Shown here: positions 25,373 through 37,139 of the stretch, one piece after another
How the letters are laid out: each line of letters begins with the position of its first letter
Position numbering within the stretch: the stretch's first letter is position 1
Source: Isoetes taiwanensis
Taxonomy: Eukaryota > Streptophyta > Lycopodiopsida > Isoetales > Isoetaceae
Reading direction: 5' to 3'
NCBI GenBank assembly: GCA_021234155.1
Contig: JAJEKV010000054.1
Span: 6,001,962 to 6,065,961, forward strand
Length of the DNA stretch: 64,000 nt
Notes under the pieces: generated by a model
Seen by the model: the letters and a program-made list of their open reading frames with translations, nothing else
Database searches by the model: none
Told to the model about the DNA's origin: nothing
Position numbers and translations under genes: made by a program

Positions 25373-26962
25373 ATGCCACGGTTCTATTGCTAAAGCAATA
25401 GAACCGACATTCACTGGATAGGGGCGCCTCATCTCGCATCTTCTATTTATTACGCTTCTTCTTCCTTTTTCATTCAAGCGGCGTTCTCTTGAGCTAGTTT
25501 TTCTCCTCCTTCTCTATCTGCTCTATCCTACCGGTTTCACATTTTGTTTTGGCGACCATACCTTGGAGCAATCCGGTCTCAAATCTAAACTGAGCGGTAG
25601 ATTCATATTTCGGTTTGATGCGCTTTCGGCGATCTTCTTTTTTTGAGCAAGGCTAAAGGCGTCCATGCTAGAAACCCCCTCTTTTCCTTTTTTTCCATGG
25701 AGGCATGCGGATCCGGTGATCAAATTTCTTAGATGGCTTTCCATCTAGCACTCTCATGGATTGGGATCTTGGCCATGCCATACAACGGATATGTATATTT
25801 TGATGTTCATTCTAGTTATTCATTTGTTTCCACAGATGTTGCTTGGTTTTCGGTATGCTTTTTTTGCGGGGTATAGATATGATGGGTGAATCTTAATAGT
25901 GCAGTGACGACTTGTTTTAGTTCTTTCCTTGCCCGATCTGGACAAGCTCATGGTACAAAGGATCTGGGGGCGTGGTTTTTTTCCTCCTCTGTAAGTTGAT
26001 TGCGTTTTTGTGCGGGGTTTCATCAAAGTTTGATCGTTTTTTATATGCGGGGTTTTCGTCGAGTTTTGGCGACTTGTATCTACTAACAAAAAGCACATAG
26101 GATTAGTCTTCCTAGTAAGGTTTGGATCAAGGATCGCATCCATTTTGTTGCATTCTTCAAGCGTCTTTATTGCGGACTTATAGCTCTGACTCATTTGTAA
26201 TTCACCTTTGTACAAGTTCTAGTTTTTTTTTTCCTACTATGGAAATAGAGTTGATAAGCGTGGGCGTGGTAGTGAATGAAGTAATATATTTCTCACGGTG
26301 ATCTATCTTGGATTTTCTTTTTAGGCCTTGTGGGGCAGATGGATGTTCCATTTCGTTCTCGGAGTTTTTCTGCTTCTATAGTCGCCATAATTCTTCTGAG
26401 ACCCTAATCGGCCCCTTTTACAGCTTGGGTTAGGTTCGATTCGGTTTAACTCCTTAAGCGGCTTGATTTTCACGAGTTTATTGCGACTTCCATGACCTTC
26501 ATACTCTTTACGAACCTAATCAGCCCCTCCTACTTTTTATGTTCTAGTTCCAATTTTTCAAGTTTTTCGAGCTTTTACGGCATCTTATGGCCGCCCTTAC
26601 TCTTTGCGGCGTCGTTCTATTTTCCATTTTTTATGGTTAGCAATTTTTGGTGATATATTCACTATATGGTCGATATTTTAAATCCTTGCATTAAAAATTA
26701 TTTGGTTTGTTGGTTATCGAGTATGTCTCTTAGTGTAGAACATGGGTTCAAATTGCCTTTTTTATGTTTTCCACAAAACCGTTCTTAGAAAGGCCTTTTA
26801 GGACTGATATGCTTATAGGGCTCCTCACCTTAGCGGTATGCTTTGATGGCTCCTTAGCTAACCCCTTATATTTTCGCTCCATGATGATTTCATGCTCTCA
26901 TAACGTTTGTTACCAAATTCAATGAGAGGGGTGTTTTAAAACCATCAGTTATTACGTTAGGC

Positions 26963-27147
26963 TTTTATACCATAAATTCACGGCTTTTTTAACATGGGAC
27001 GAAGTTTGCCAATTTTGCTTCAAGGATATTTCTCTTCCTTTTTGGTAAGGTGGTTTTTATACCATAAATTCACGGCTTTTTAACATGGGACGAAGTTTGC
27101 CAATTTTTGCTTCAAGGATATTTCTCTTCCTTTTTTGGTAAGGTGGT
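26963..27147 (+). repeat. ~92-94-bp tandem duplication (right copy)
   Basis: Two units start TTTTATACCATAAATTC at 26,963 and 27,055, homologous to the doublet at 1,047-1,234. The third homologous segment near 28,100 is single. Confidence 0.88.
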
Positions 27148-27436
27148 TTTTTAGGATGCTCTGTAGCCATGTGATGTCTCATACCAAGGGGGCCTTTGTC
27201 ATTTGTTGCACATCAACATTTGGAGGTTCGTTTGCGGTTCCTCTTTGGAGATATTTTGTTTGAGGTTCGCTTTCATTCACACAGATGGTGCATTTTTTAT
27301 TTACTTATGGCTACTTGTGGTCATTATGGGTTCAAATCTGCCTTTTTTATGTTTTCCACAAAACCGTTCTTAGAAAGGCCTTTTTAGGACTGATATGCTT
27401 ATAGGGCTCCTCACCTTAGCAGTATGCTTTGATGGC

Positions 27437-28006
27437 TCCTTGAGTTGGATAAGGTGCTCCTTTGGGCGCCTGCCTGAGCGCCGCCCGTACGCCATGGCGC
27501 TTTGAAGCCTTATGAGGGTTGTCTAAAGCGAAGTAGTGATGGATGGCCTGGGAGGTGCGGTGATGGAGTGGCGCTTTGCTGTGGCGTGCTGGCGTGTGTG
27601 CACGAGCATGTGGCGGATCGGTGGGCGCTTTAGTGAGGGAGGCACCTCCAGCAGGCGATTTCCACTGGCGGTTTCTCTGGCGGCCCTCCCAATGTGTCAC
27701 AGGCGATTGGCGTTGGGGCGTCGGTTTTCGGCACCGGTTGTGAAGAGGTTTCTGATTCCGGCGTTCGGTGAAGTCTTGTCGTTGGAGGTATGCTTATTGC
27801 TTTTGCAATAGCATGGATTTTGGATCGCGTGTAGTCATCACGGCAGCGATTTTTCGGTGGTTTTAATCGGGCCATGGTGATTATGGTTTTGTTACGTGGG
27901 CTTCGGTCCTTGTTACGGTTAGGGACTTGGTCCCGTTTTGTACTAATGGTCCCATAACCGATTGGGTTCCGTGGACATTAAAAGTTTCTTCCTTCCTTCC
28001 TTCCTT
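27437..28006 (+). mobile_element. 5'-truncated LINE 3' end with (TTCC)n tail
   Basis: A GC-rich 0.55-kb insert lies between GATGGCTCCTT and TTATATTTTCGCTCC, which are nearly contiguous at 26,846-26,880. It ends in GTGGACATTAAAAGTTTC and then five TTCC units. G-run/C-run inverted repeats lie near 27,897-27,960. About ten target bases (around AGCTAACCCC) appear lost. No coding domain is visible. The tail identifies it with the LINE family whose coding copy is at 47,023-51,950 or a relative. Confidence 0.7.
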
Positions 28007-30234
28007 ATATTTTCGCTCCATGATGATTTTATGCTCATAACATTTGTTACCAAATTCAATGAGAGGGTGTTTTAGAACCATCAGTTATTACGTTAGGCTT
28101 TTATACCATAAATTCATGGCTTTTTAACATGGGACGAAGTTTGCCAATTTTTGCTTCAAGGATATTTCTCTTCCTTTTTTGGTAAGGTGGTTTTTTAGGA
28201 TGCTCTGTAGCCATGTGATGTCTCATACCAAGGGGGCCTTTGTCATCTGTTGCACATCAACATTTGGAGGTTCGTTTGCGGTTCCTCTTTGGAGACATTT
28301 TGTTTGAGGTATGCTTTCATTCACACGGATGGTGCATTTTTTATTTACTTATGGCTACTTGTGGTCATTAGAGGGTTCTTTCGTGATCTAGAAACCATAT
28401 TCTGGAAGCCTTTGTGTCCATGCATCTATAGCACTATAACGCAATCTCTTCATTTTGTTTCCATGATGGGATGTTTTACAATTGTCTTACATGGCTTTCC
28501 TTACATCCAGTCCGCTTGTTCTTACAAAGTGGTTTCCCACATGCCACCTTTCATGGTTTCTTGTGCTGCGAATATATTTTACTTCTTCTATTGTATTGGT
28601 TTGTTTAGGAATGTTGCTTTTTGTTTTCGGACTTGTTTTCTTGTCATAAGTCTTGTCTTGTGAGTACACATCCTTCCATTGAGCCCTTTCACGACATTGT
28701 TTTTCTGTTTTATATGCATCCTTAAGATTCACTTTTATATTCTTAGGAACACCTGTTTTGTTCCTGTTCCACATTTTTTCACTAAAATACGCTCCATAGG
28801 GGCAACTTGCATCGTAAATTTTGTTTTTGGATGAGCATTCTTTTTGGCATAATCAAAGTTGTGTTAGATTTCTATCATGCCGACCCATCATCACACATAT
28901 ACTATTTTTAGGGTTGATTACTTTGCGATTCTATTTTTCCATCTGTACGTATGAGCATTCGTTGCACCATAGATTTCAATCTTCAGGGCGAGCATTTGTT
29001 TATTTTATGTATGCATTTTTTATGTCTAGGGTGTCTCATTAATTGTCTTTCCTTCTGAGGCATTTCATATTTTCACCTATAACCTGAATTCGATCTTTAC
29101 TTTTGTCCTTTTTTGTAGATTCAGTCTTTTGTTTTGCTTATGGGCATTTTTGCTTCAAAAAATCGTCTTTTCTAGAAGGATGTTCTTTATGGCTTGCATG
29201 CTTTTATTTTGTGGTGGACTTGCATGTTCCCAAGTTGTTCGTGATCAATCACATTAGGCAATATGTCTGGCATGAGGTTGGGCAAACTTATATTATCTGG
29301 TAGATATGATTATTAACGGGAAGTTTACTGTTCTTAATTCTGCAAGTTATGTGGTTCACAGTTATTGCTCATCTATTTTTTCTCTAGTTATGTGGTTTCT
29401 TTGGTTTTATCACGGTTTCATGGCCGGAGGGTCGATCTCTCCATTGTCATGTGTTTGTATTTTCATTTGGTATTCCTAGTGCTTGACCTATTTTCATTTT
29501 CTTCGTGATTTCCATTTCTCTCCTTTATATCTATGACTTCTTGTTTCCTTATTCCTATTTTCTCTTTGGCTCCATAACACATTGTCATGCCTCTGGCACC
29601 ATTGCTCACTTATCCCATTTGTTATCTTTGGCCATCGTGTCTATTTTGTAATGCGCTTTGTTTCTTGAATTACTCATTCATTTCTCCCTCTTTCCATTTC
29701 ACTGTTTATTAGGTTGGGTTCTTTGTGCTCCTTGCTATGTTAGTTCTATTAATTTTGCGTGCTCTATCATTGGTTTCTTTGCACTCCATTCGCTCTATCC
29801 TCTTTGTCTTTTCGTGAACTTTCTCTATCCTCTTCTCTCGTTTTCTATGACTCCATTAGTTATTATTTATTCTATTATGTTTGTATCATTTTTTTGTTTA
29901 TTTGATTCGTTGCTTTTTCTTGTTAAAGTGTTTTAGTTCTAATTCCATTTCACTTCTATTGATATTATTACATCATTTTTTTCCCCATGGCTTTGGTGGC
30001 TTGTTGCTCCTTTTCTATTTGCTAGCTATGTTAGTTAGGTCTCATGGTATCTTTTATTCATGACATATCCTTTAGTGCATTAATTCTTTCAATCTTTACT
30101 TTGGTGCGGTGGTGATGGTTGTTATTCTAGCGGTGGTTGTTGTTTTGTTATTGTCATTATTTTTGTTTACTTGATGCATTTTTCGTTGTTATGGTGCGCT
30201 AGCACTCTTTACTTGCCCCTTTATTGTTTACCTC

Positions 30235-31174
30235 AGTTGTTGGTGGGGATCCGCCGCGATCAATCGGCCGATCACATTCACGGGAACATCGGCCGGATGC
30301 CCTTTTGGGTTGGGTTCGACTTCTAGAATCTTTGTTGGTCGGTCGGTGATTGGTAGCGACGCGGCGATTACTTGCCGTACCTCCCACGGGGGTAAGCGTC
30401 GAGCATGTGGATGCTACGTCCCGGTGATAATACCCGCCTATGCCCCTACGGCCGCCATCAGGGTTGTTTGTTTTTGCCGAGGTCAGCTTTCGAGCGGCCC
30501 GGGCCACATCGCTCGCACCGCTAGTCACGAACCTCGCATTGTGGGTTTAGAGCATAGCGACACTCACGGGGTAGGCCCTGAGGTGACCCGTTTCTTTCGA
30601 AGTGATGCATGTAAAGGCGGATGGCATCTCTCGGCTTCGTCGAGTTGGGCGTACTGATTTGGCCGATCCCGATCATTTGGTGGGTTTCGAGGGGGATGCT
30701 TTATCGGTACGCACATCATGCCATAGCAATCACTTGCGGGGGACCTCCTTTTCCATCGGAAGACCTTACCCGGCCGCGGACTCACGCGAAGCGGAAGGAG
30801 GAATTATGTCAGTCGCGAGGCAAATGCACTTACCGGAAGGGGGCGTGTATATAGCTAGCGGCTAAGTGTCATTCCGGGATCGGCCACTTGATCCATCAGG
30901 CGGTCAACGTGTGGCTGATTGGACTCAGAGATGCTTGGGCTTATGCCCTTTTGTTTTTGTTTTATTCTAGTATTGTGATTTGCTCACGGGCATAGTCCCA
31001 GAGTTCTCGTGTCTTGGGGCTAGTCCCCGTTTGATTTTGGCCCGGCCTTCTTGGTTTTAGTCACGGGGCTTGGTCCACGGAGGTTTGATCTGGGCTTTGC
31101 CCTCTCTTTTGTATTGGGTCCCATAACCCGATTGGGTTCTTGGGCGCTAAAAATTTCTTCCTTCCTTCCTTCCT
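30235..31174 (+). mobile_element. 5'-truncated LINE 3' end with hairpin cluster and (TTCC)n, right copy
   Basis: Counterpart of 3,250-4,242. The GC-rich part differs from the left copy at many CG and CHG sites, much more than the flanking AT-rich DNA, consistent with sequence error at methylated sites. The hairpin cluster is at 30,937-31,130 and the TTCC tail at 31,157-31,174. Confidence 0.55.
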
Positions 31175-33572
31175 CATGTGTTCCATTTATTCTATTACCT
31201 TTTTTTGTCTCGATACTATTTTTATGCACCCCATGGCTCGATAATCTTGCATTCCTTACTAACCCATCTTACTTCATTTGTCCCACTATATTATCATCTT
31301 TTTTGCCTCATCACTCTCGGTCTCGAACATCCATCTCCTTCCATTTGTTCCATTGATCTTATTTTGTCACATTAAATCGATTTCCTCTAATCGTCCGGTT
31401 TACTCTCTTTTCGGTTTATTTCTCCACGGTACATAGTATGCTTTGATAATTTGCACATCTTTGCCACTTTTATCAATCCATTGTTCACAATTTATTTCTT
31501 ATCCTCGAACGTGTGTTTATTGCCTTATTTTTTGTGTTGCCATGTTTTTCAAGCACACTGGTTTCTCTTTGTTTTCCATTATTCCATCTTATTTATTTCG
31601 CCTCATTTATTTTATTCATCTGGTTTCCTTTTGCTGCTATCGTTTTGGCCCCTCTCATCCGCCACCTATCATATATCAATATGCTTTTGTTGTTCTATAT
31701 GTTCTAATAGTTGTACTTAGAACTCTTGTGGTCCATTTTTTCTATTAGCCCTTCACTTCATGTTGATTCTTTCTACTAACATGTTTATTGCAGTTGCTCC
31801 TTTAATCTTGTGTTATTAAATGTTCCATATGGGCCATATTTTTGTACTTTCGATCCCTTTCTTGCTTCAGTCATAGCTTCGATTTTCTTGTCTAGTTATT
31901 TCATAAGCTTTTTTAGCATCTAGGTATTTTTTGTAGGTAGTTGTTTTGCTTTTCTCCCATTTTTTCTTCAATTCTTATTAAGCTCACGGTTCCTTTGTTT
32001 TTCATGAATTTTTTTGTATCTGTCTAGGTTTTAGTTAGCTCTTTACTTCATGAGTTCCATCCCCTCTTGAGCTTTTTCTTATCGGGGCTATTCTCATCCC
32101 TTTGCTTTTCGTTTTAGGCATCTCTTGGTCATGCTTGATATCCTTTAGGGGTTCTTTGTGATCGGCTTTTAGATTAATTCTTAGTTGGGGGATGCATTGG
32201 TTTGCGGTTATGCTGTGATTAGATGGTTGGTTTTGTCTAGTGATCACGATTGTCTTGTCTCCGTCTTTGCTCATCCTTCTTCAATAGGTTGGATGTACTT
32301 CATATTGATTTGGTTATGTTGGCCTTGGTGCTCTCATTTAATATGCATTATTATTTGGCATTTCTTATAAAGTTATAGTTATGGTTCATCTAGCACATAT
32401 TTTTGCTATCCGTACAAGTTCGGTGTGGCTTGTTGTCCATGTGTGCTTGGTTTTAGCTATAGTTGTTATCATCACTCTTTGTGTTGCAGTCATTGGTTAT
32501 CCTTATTTCTTGCGGTTTATGGTTACTATTTTTTGGTTACGTTTTTTTCTGTTTGTCTCATTATCTCCTGCAACCTCATTTCTTACCACATTATCTTTCA
32601 CTTTATGGATTCCTTTTGTTTCAGGTCGGTTGACCATTTAGTTTTCAATTGACCCATTTGCTCAATCTAACCTTTGCCTCGCTGCTTGTTATGTTTTATT
32701 CTCCATCTCGATTCTTTGGTTTTTATATTTCATCCTCCATTCCATTACTCCCGTTGGCTTTTATGTTTTATATTTTAAAGCCCCTCTTCGTTACATCCAT
32801 TCTATCATAGTGTTTGCATCCTCCTCCTCCTTTCATTCCATTATTTTTTGGTGCCCTTTGGTTCTATGATTGGTTACCAATTGTGCTTTGTAGCTTTTTG
32901 TGGTTTTATCTAATGTAACTTAGCTCCGTTAAGTTTATACTCAGTTTGCTTTGTCTTTATTCGTTGTATTTGTCTGCGAGATGCTTCTCATTGCCTTGGT
33001 AACACTTTAGCTTTTTTGCTCAGTTCAACCTGTTTGCCATGCTCCATCTAAGTTCTCCGTCCAACTTGTTTGCATTGTTACATTGTGTCCGTCATACGTT
33101 TTCCATCTTTCTCTGCATTGTTACTTTGTGTCTTTCATTCTGATACATCCCATCGTTCGGCTTTCGGCTTCCTTGTTCATTCTACTTCTTTCTTGCTTCA
33201 TTGTCTATCTTCTCTTTGGTTCCCTTTTGCTCTATTTTCCTTGGTCTCCTCTTCGTCCCATTTACTCTGACTGCATTGGGTTTCTTTTGCTCTCGACGAG
33301 CCGTCTCTGCTAGTTATTCTGAAACTCTTTGCCTGCCCGTTCTGCCTCATTTGTCCCATTGCTTTATTATCTAGTTGTCTCATTATTTCCTTACATCTCT
33401 GTTATCTCTTCGGTTCCAGTGATGTCTTGTATTCTAGCCATCATATTTACCATTTCCTTCCTTTATTCCTTTCATCTTCTTTTACTCCTGTCAGTCTAGT
33501 TTGCTCTGTTCTTTTTTGGATGGATTCCTCTTCTATCGGCCACTTGGTTGTATCATAGAACCCATCCTAGGA

Positions 33573-34688
33573 ATGCCACGGTTCTATTGCTAAAGCAATA
33601 GAACCGACATTCCTTGGATGGGGACGCCTCATCTCGCATCTTCTATTTATTCTGCTTCTTCTTCCTTTTTCATTCATCGGCGTTCTCTTGAGCTAGTTTT
33701 CTCCTCCTTCTCTATCCTATCAGTTTCCCTCACCCTCCCTCCCTCCCTTGATGGTTTCTTGCAATAGGCTATGTTTGTTTTTCCCTTTTTTATTCCGTTC
33801 CATTCTGGAAGTTGCTCCCTTTTTGGTCGGTTGGTCATCTTCATTTTCTATCTATTTTTCTATATGTCTCGGGTCGTTCGCAGTCTCTGACAGCCTCCAT
33901 GTGTCTTTTCTATGTTCTTTGTAAGTGTAGATGTGTTATCGGCGTAGCCTTTGTGGCCTCCGAAGCTTACTTATTATTTTATTCTTTTTCGGCGGAGCAC
34001 TGTAGCCCCCGAGGCTTCTTTCTTTTTCATTTTCTCTCAGCGTGGCAATGTAGCCTCTGAGGCAGCACTAATCGGATGTTTTTTTTTCCTGCGATGGTCA
34101 TTCCGCAGATGGTTCCTGATTGGTCGGCTGTTGTTTCTTCCTCGGCGTGGCCCTGGAGCCTCCGAGTGCTATTAAAATCTTTTTATATCATTACAGTTTG
34201 GCTCGGGCCTTGGCTACGGTTCCCGATTGGTGCATTTGTTGTTTCTTTCGGCGTGGCCACGGAGCCTCGAGTCTTCTTGCCTATGGCATCTAACTCATTG
34301 TGTGGGTTATTTTCTTTCAGCCTTGATTCTGCAGGATTGTTTAAGGTCTTGTGGTTGCCATAGTGCGTGGGGTCGTGCTTCAACTAGTTGCTTGGGGTTT
34401 CCTCAAAAACCTAAGAATCGTGGTTCTTCTTTTCGGATGAGGGCGATCCAGGGTCTTCTCACCCGTTGCATCGATCAAGTGGCGAGATAAAACCATTTTT
34501 ATGTTGTATTCTTGGTTTCATCATGCTCTACCGATGATTGTCTAGTTTGGGAGCATTTAAAGTTCATATTTCCAAATTTATCTATCCCTAGTGAGGGATC
34601 CATTTGTACTCAATGTTTTACAAAGCTCAATGAGTTCACCACTTCACTTCATCGGCCACTTGGTTGTATCATAGGACCCATCCTAGGA
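33573..34688 (-). mobile_element. Short (1.1 kb) Helentron-like element, right copy
   Basis: Head-to-tail with the 8.2-kb element: the join reads CCTAGGA/ATGCCACGG with no intervening base. The ends are as in the left copy (12-bp-stem hairpin at 33,583-33,608; end CCTAGGA at 34,688). The right flank ATTATC continues the copia RNase H frame cut at 25,372. No ORF is present. The hairpin array is at about 33,940-34,270. Tandem adjacency fits rolling-circle products or insertion of one family member at the end of another. Confidence 0.58.
33940..34270 (+). repeat. Five-hairpin array, right copy
   Basis: Counterpart of 7,006-7,328. Units 2 to 4 are intact, including the TCAG...CTGA pair. Unit 1 is altered in the loop (GTAGCCTTTG against GTGGCACTG), at a CTG site. 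Confidence 0.65.
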
Positions 34689-34930
34689 ATTATCTATTGT
34701 GATAATACCAGTTGTATGTATAACCATAAAATCCTGTTCTTCATGAAAGAACAAAGCACATTGAGATGGAGGTTCACTTTCTAAAGGGATATGGTGAAGA
34801 AAAACCGGTTGTCTATGGTATATGTTAGGCCGATGATCGGTTAGCGGATATTCTCACTAAAGCACTTCACATTACAGTTTATCTGACTTAGAACTTTGTC
34901 TGATTATAGGATTGATACGCTTGTTACATG
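34689..34930 (+). pseudogene. Ty1/copia RNase H C-terminal remnant, right copy
   Basis: Continuation of the copia pol interrupted at 25,372: IYCDNTS, then the HIEMEVHFLRDMV block and a decayed DILTKAL-like end. It supplies the last ~70 residues of a normal copia polyprotein. A polypurine-like GAAGGGGAATGAAG follows at about 34,930. The CDNTS Asp is a family-conserved RNase H residue. The whole 22,700-34,930 span, less the insertion, is one copia element. Confidence 0.82.
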
Positions 34931-35500
34931 AAGGGGAATGAAGTAAGTTGTCATGTAATAAGTTCAAATAAACTCTGACTTCGGAGGTTGTCGGATTGTT
35001 TACCTATGAGAAGCGTGTGGCGTAGGTAAACTTATAGGTTATGATCTAACTTAAGGAAGGAAGGCAAGGTTAATTGGAAAGTGAGGTCCATGGTCAAAAT
35101 TAGGTGCTTGGGCTGCTATTACACGGACCTGCATGCAGCTAAAAGCGTCGGGTACCCCCCCCTTGATTTAGGGTTTGGCCCATCTTGTGGGATATTGGCC
35201 GAAAAATAGGAAGCCAAGATTGGAAAGTTAATCCAATCCATAGCCGCCCGGATGGAAGGGGTATAAGTCGATGAATATCTTTGCAAGGTAGAGATGATTG
35301 AATCAAAAGCAGAGAGGGGGATCGGTCGCGATTAGGATTGAATCCGGCCAGGTCAAACATCTTCAAAGCTAGTGGTGTTGGCTTGATTGTAGACTTTGTA
35401 TTCCTAGTGTTGTTTAATCATAATTCAAGGTTCTTGGATTAGAGACCAAATTATTGGCTCCATGAGCAGGTGTCAAGTTAAGTTGTTAACAAATTTGGTG
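34931..35500 (+). mobile_element. Probable copia 3' LTR region, right copy
   Basis: Starts next to the polypurine tract, with TGAAGTAAG as the likely LTR start. TATA-like GGTATAAG near 35,260. The right end is undetermined and no 5' LTR partner was recognised upstream of 22,700. Confidence 0.42.
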
Positions 35501-36690
35501 GAACAATCATTAGTTGAAGTCCTTTTGACTATTTCAAGTATAAAAAACAACAGTTCGAGCCCTATATGTTCTAACTTACACTTCCATCTAATCCATGGGG
35601 GTCACCTCTGCCCGACCCGGATATGGATCGGAGATCTAGTCTTAGATATCTATGCAAGACACGTTCGAGCTTCTAGTAGGTAGCTGCTATTAGCTACCCA
35701 TCACGGGCTGTACTATTGTACTATTCAACCCCATCATCTGAGCTTTTATTCTATGGGCGTTGACATTTTATTTCAAGTGCCAACTACAACATCACATCTT
35801 AGCATGCAACAGATTGGCGGTTGTTTGCACATTCTGAACATACTCTAGACCCTTCATCAGTAACTTTCAGGTACACTCGTCTCTCTCTCCCCGTGTCACC
35901 ACTTAGACTACCTCTCCAAGATGTTTATCGTAGTATGTACATAGTAAACATATATCTTCATCCCACAATGCTAGAGCTCTGCTCCAACTTGGCTAAAGTG
36001 TAACCTTGGTAGTTCCTTGAAACAAAACCCATTGCCTATATACCTTTATGATGTGGCTGACCCACAGACTTGCCAAATGGACAGTAGCGAACTCTATGTT
36101 GGAATAGTATATGCTGCCTACATTTTAATAGGGTCCCTAGGTATTTCAACCATTCCTTTAGTGCCTTATCGTACTTCAGCCCCGTACATAAACTATGATC
36201 CCCACACGGGATTATGCCATAACTCCAAAGGTTACTACCCCAGTTGAAGAGCTTTTCTAAAGGCTCCTTCAGCTAAATATCCTTCGTGTTCCTAATATCA
36301 ACCATGCTTTGTCACAATTAACTTATTTTCTTAAGTTATTATGTCAACTTCAACTTTTGGTCCCTTTCAAATGTTGTCACCTGTTGCCTCCCTCATAATG
36401 AGACGGAGACATTGAACCCTCTAGATCTCATAATAGAAAACCCTATGTTCAAATCTTAGGTTAGTAACCACCATATGGTTATCGATTCCTTACTCTCTTA
36501 AGAGTCTCAAAGTCATACTTCATAAAAGTCATTATGCTCCTCGTGAGTAGGGTAACTCTTATGATACATGAGTTGTTGGTCTATATAATCTCACCCCTTC
36601 TACTCTATACACCTCGTCTTGATTTTCATTGGGACTTCGAATTCTTATGTTTTGCCCTCTTGTCAGTCAGCCTAAGGGAATGATCAGCAA
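35501..36690. other. Unassigned interval, right copy
   Basis: Homologous to 8,581-9,779. A 76-codon plus-strand frame (36,017-36,247) is open here but not in the left copy; it has no recognised domain. Confidence 0.45.
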
Positions 36691-36699
36691 AGTCACCAA

Positions 36700-37014
36700 A
36701 CTTCCCTTGTCAAGAAATTCTTGGCAAGGTTTGATAAGCTGTTAGATCCTCAAGATTTGATCTTTGAACTACAAACCTTTCATATTAAACATGGTGAGAG
36801 TGTACACCAATATGTGGAGAGATTTAATCTTTATCTTGTCAAGTGTCAAATCAATCAGGTTCCAAACCATACTTTACATCTTGTGGCATCTTTTATCAGA
36901 GGTCTGAGCAGTAGATCAGTACGCAGGAAGATGCTCAAGATCCAAAAACAAGACAAGAAGGGTTTGATACAATACGTAAGGCTTTTACTAAAGCCACTGA
37001 AATTGCAGATATGA
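36700..37014 (+). pseudogene. Gypsy-like Gag capsid-region fragment
   Basis: The open frame reads FLARFDKLLDPQDLIFELQ and continues with a GESVHQYVERFNLY block. This matches the plant retrotransposon gag pattern in which a short helix pair with GES...Y...F precedes the nucleocapsid zinc knuckles. It is about 100 residues, shorter than a complete Gag, and its start is not defined because the sequence upstream is non-coding. The same frame is broken at 9,970 in the left copy. It would form the particle shell in an intact element. Assignment rests on pattern and on position before the zinc knuckles. Confidence 0.7.
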
Positions 37015-37139
37015 TTTCTTACCTACCTGATGATATGCACTCACCTCATGGCCCTTTCTTTCTAGATTATGAGCAGGAATACATGGGACCAGGACCTGTA
37101 CCAGTTTATGCTGTTCAGAAAGAAAAGAAGAAATAAAAA

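Larger units (their letters stand above)
26745..28400 (+). repeat. Local duplication with nested LINE insertion, right copy only
   Basis: 27,325-27,436 repeats 26,745-26,855 and 28,003-28,370 repeats 26,870-27,330. Between them sits a 5'-truncated LINE (27,437-28,006). The left duplication copy has only a single version (about 820-1,410). So this ~0.5-kb segment was duplicated in the right copy, or collapsed in the left, and one unit received a LINE insertion. Confidence 0.8.
25373..33572 (-). mobile_element. Large (8.2 kb) non-coding Helentron-like element
   Basis: Boundaries come from the interrupted copia frame on the left and the abutting small element on the right. On the minus strand the element starts TCCTAGGATGGG and its other end shows a matching subterminal inverted repeat, then the hairpin GGTTCTATTGCT-TT-AGCAATAGAACC and a short tail GTGGCAT. 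No Rep/helicase or other ORF is recognisable, so it would be non-autonomous. The plus strand is strongly T/pyrimidine-biased. It has acquired LINE 3' fragments (27,437-28,006; 30,235-31,174) and a local duplication. An LTR-type identity is disfavoured because ends are shared only over ~180 and ~40 bp. A very large foldback DNA transposon with a 3-bp AAT duplication is the alternative. Confidence 0.55.

Noticed and set aside
25373-34688. LTR retrotransposon with the 1.1-kb unit as LTR
   Set aside because: Only the first ~180 bp at 25,373 match the 1.1-kb unit, and the two units abut directly with complete ends. A 5' LTR of 1.1 kb is not present.
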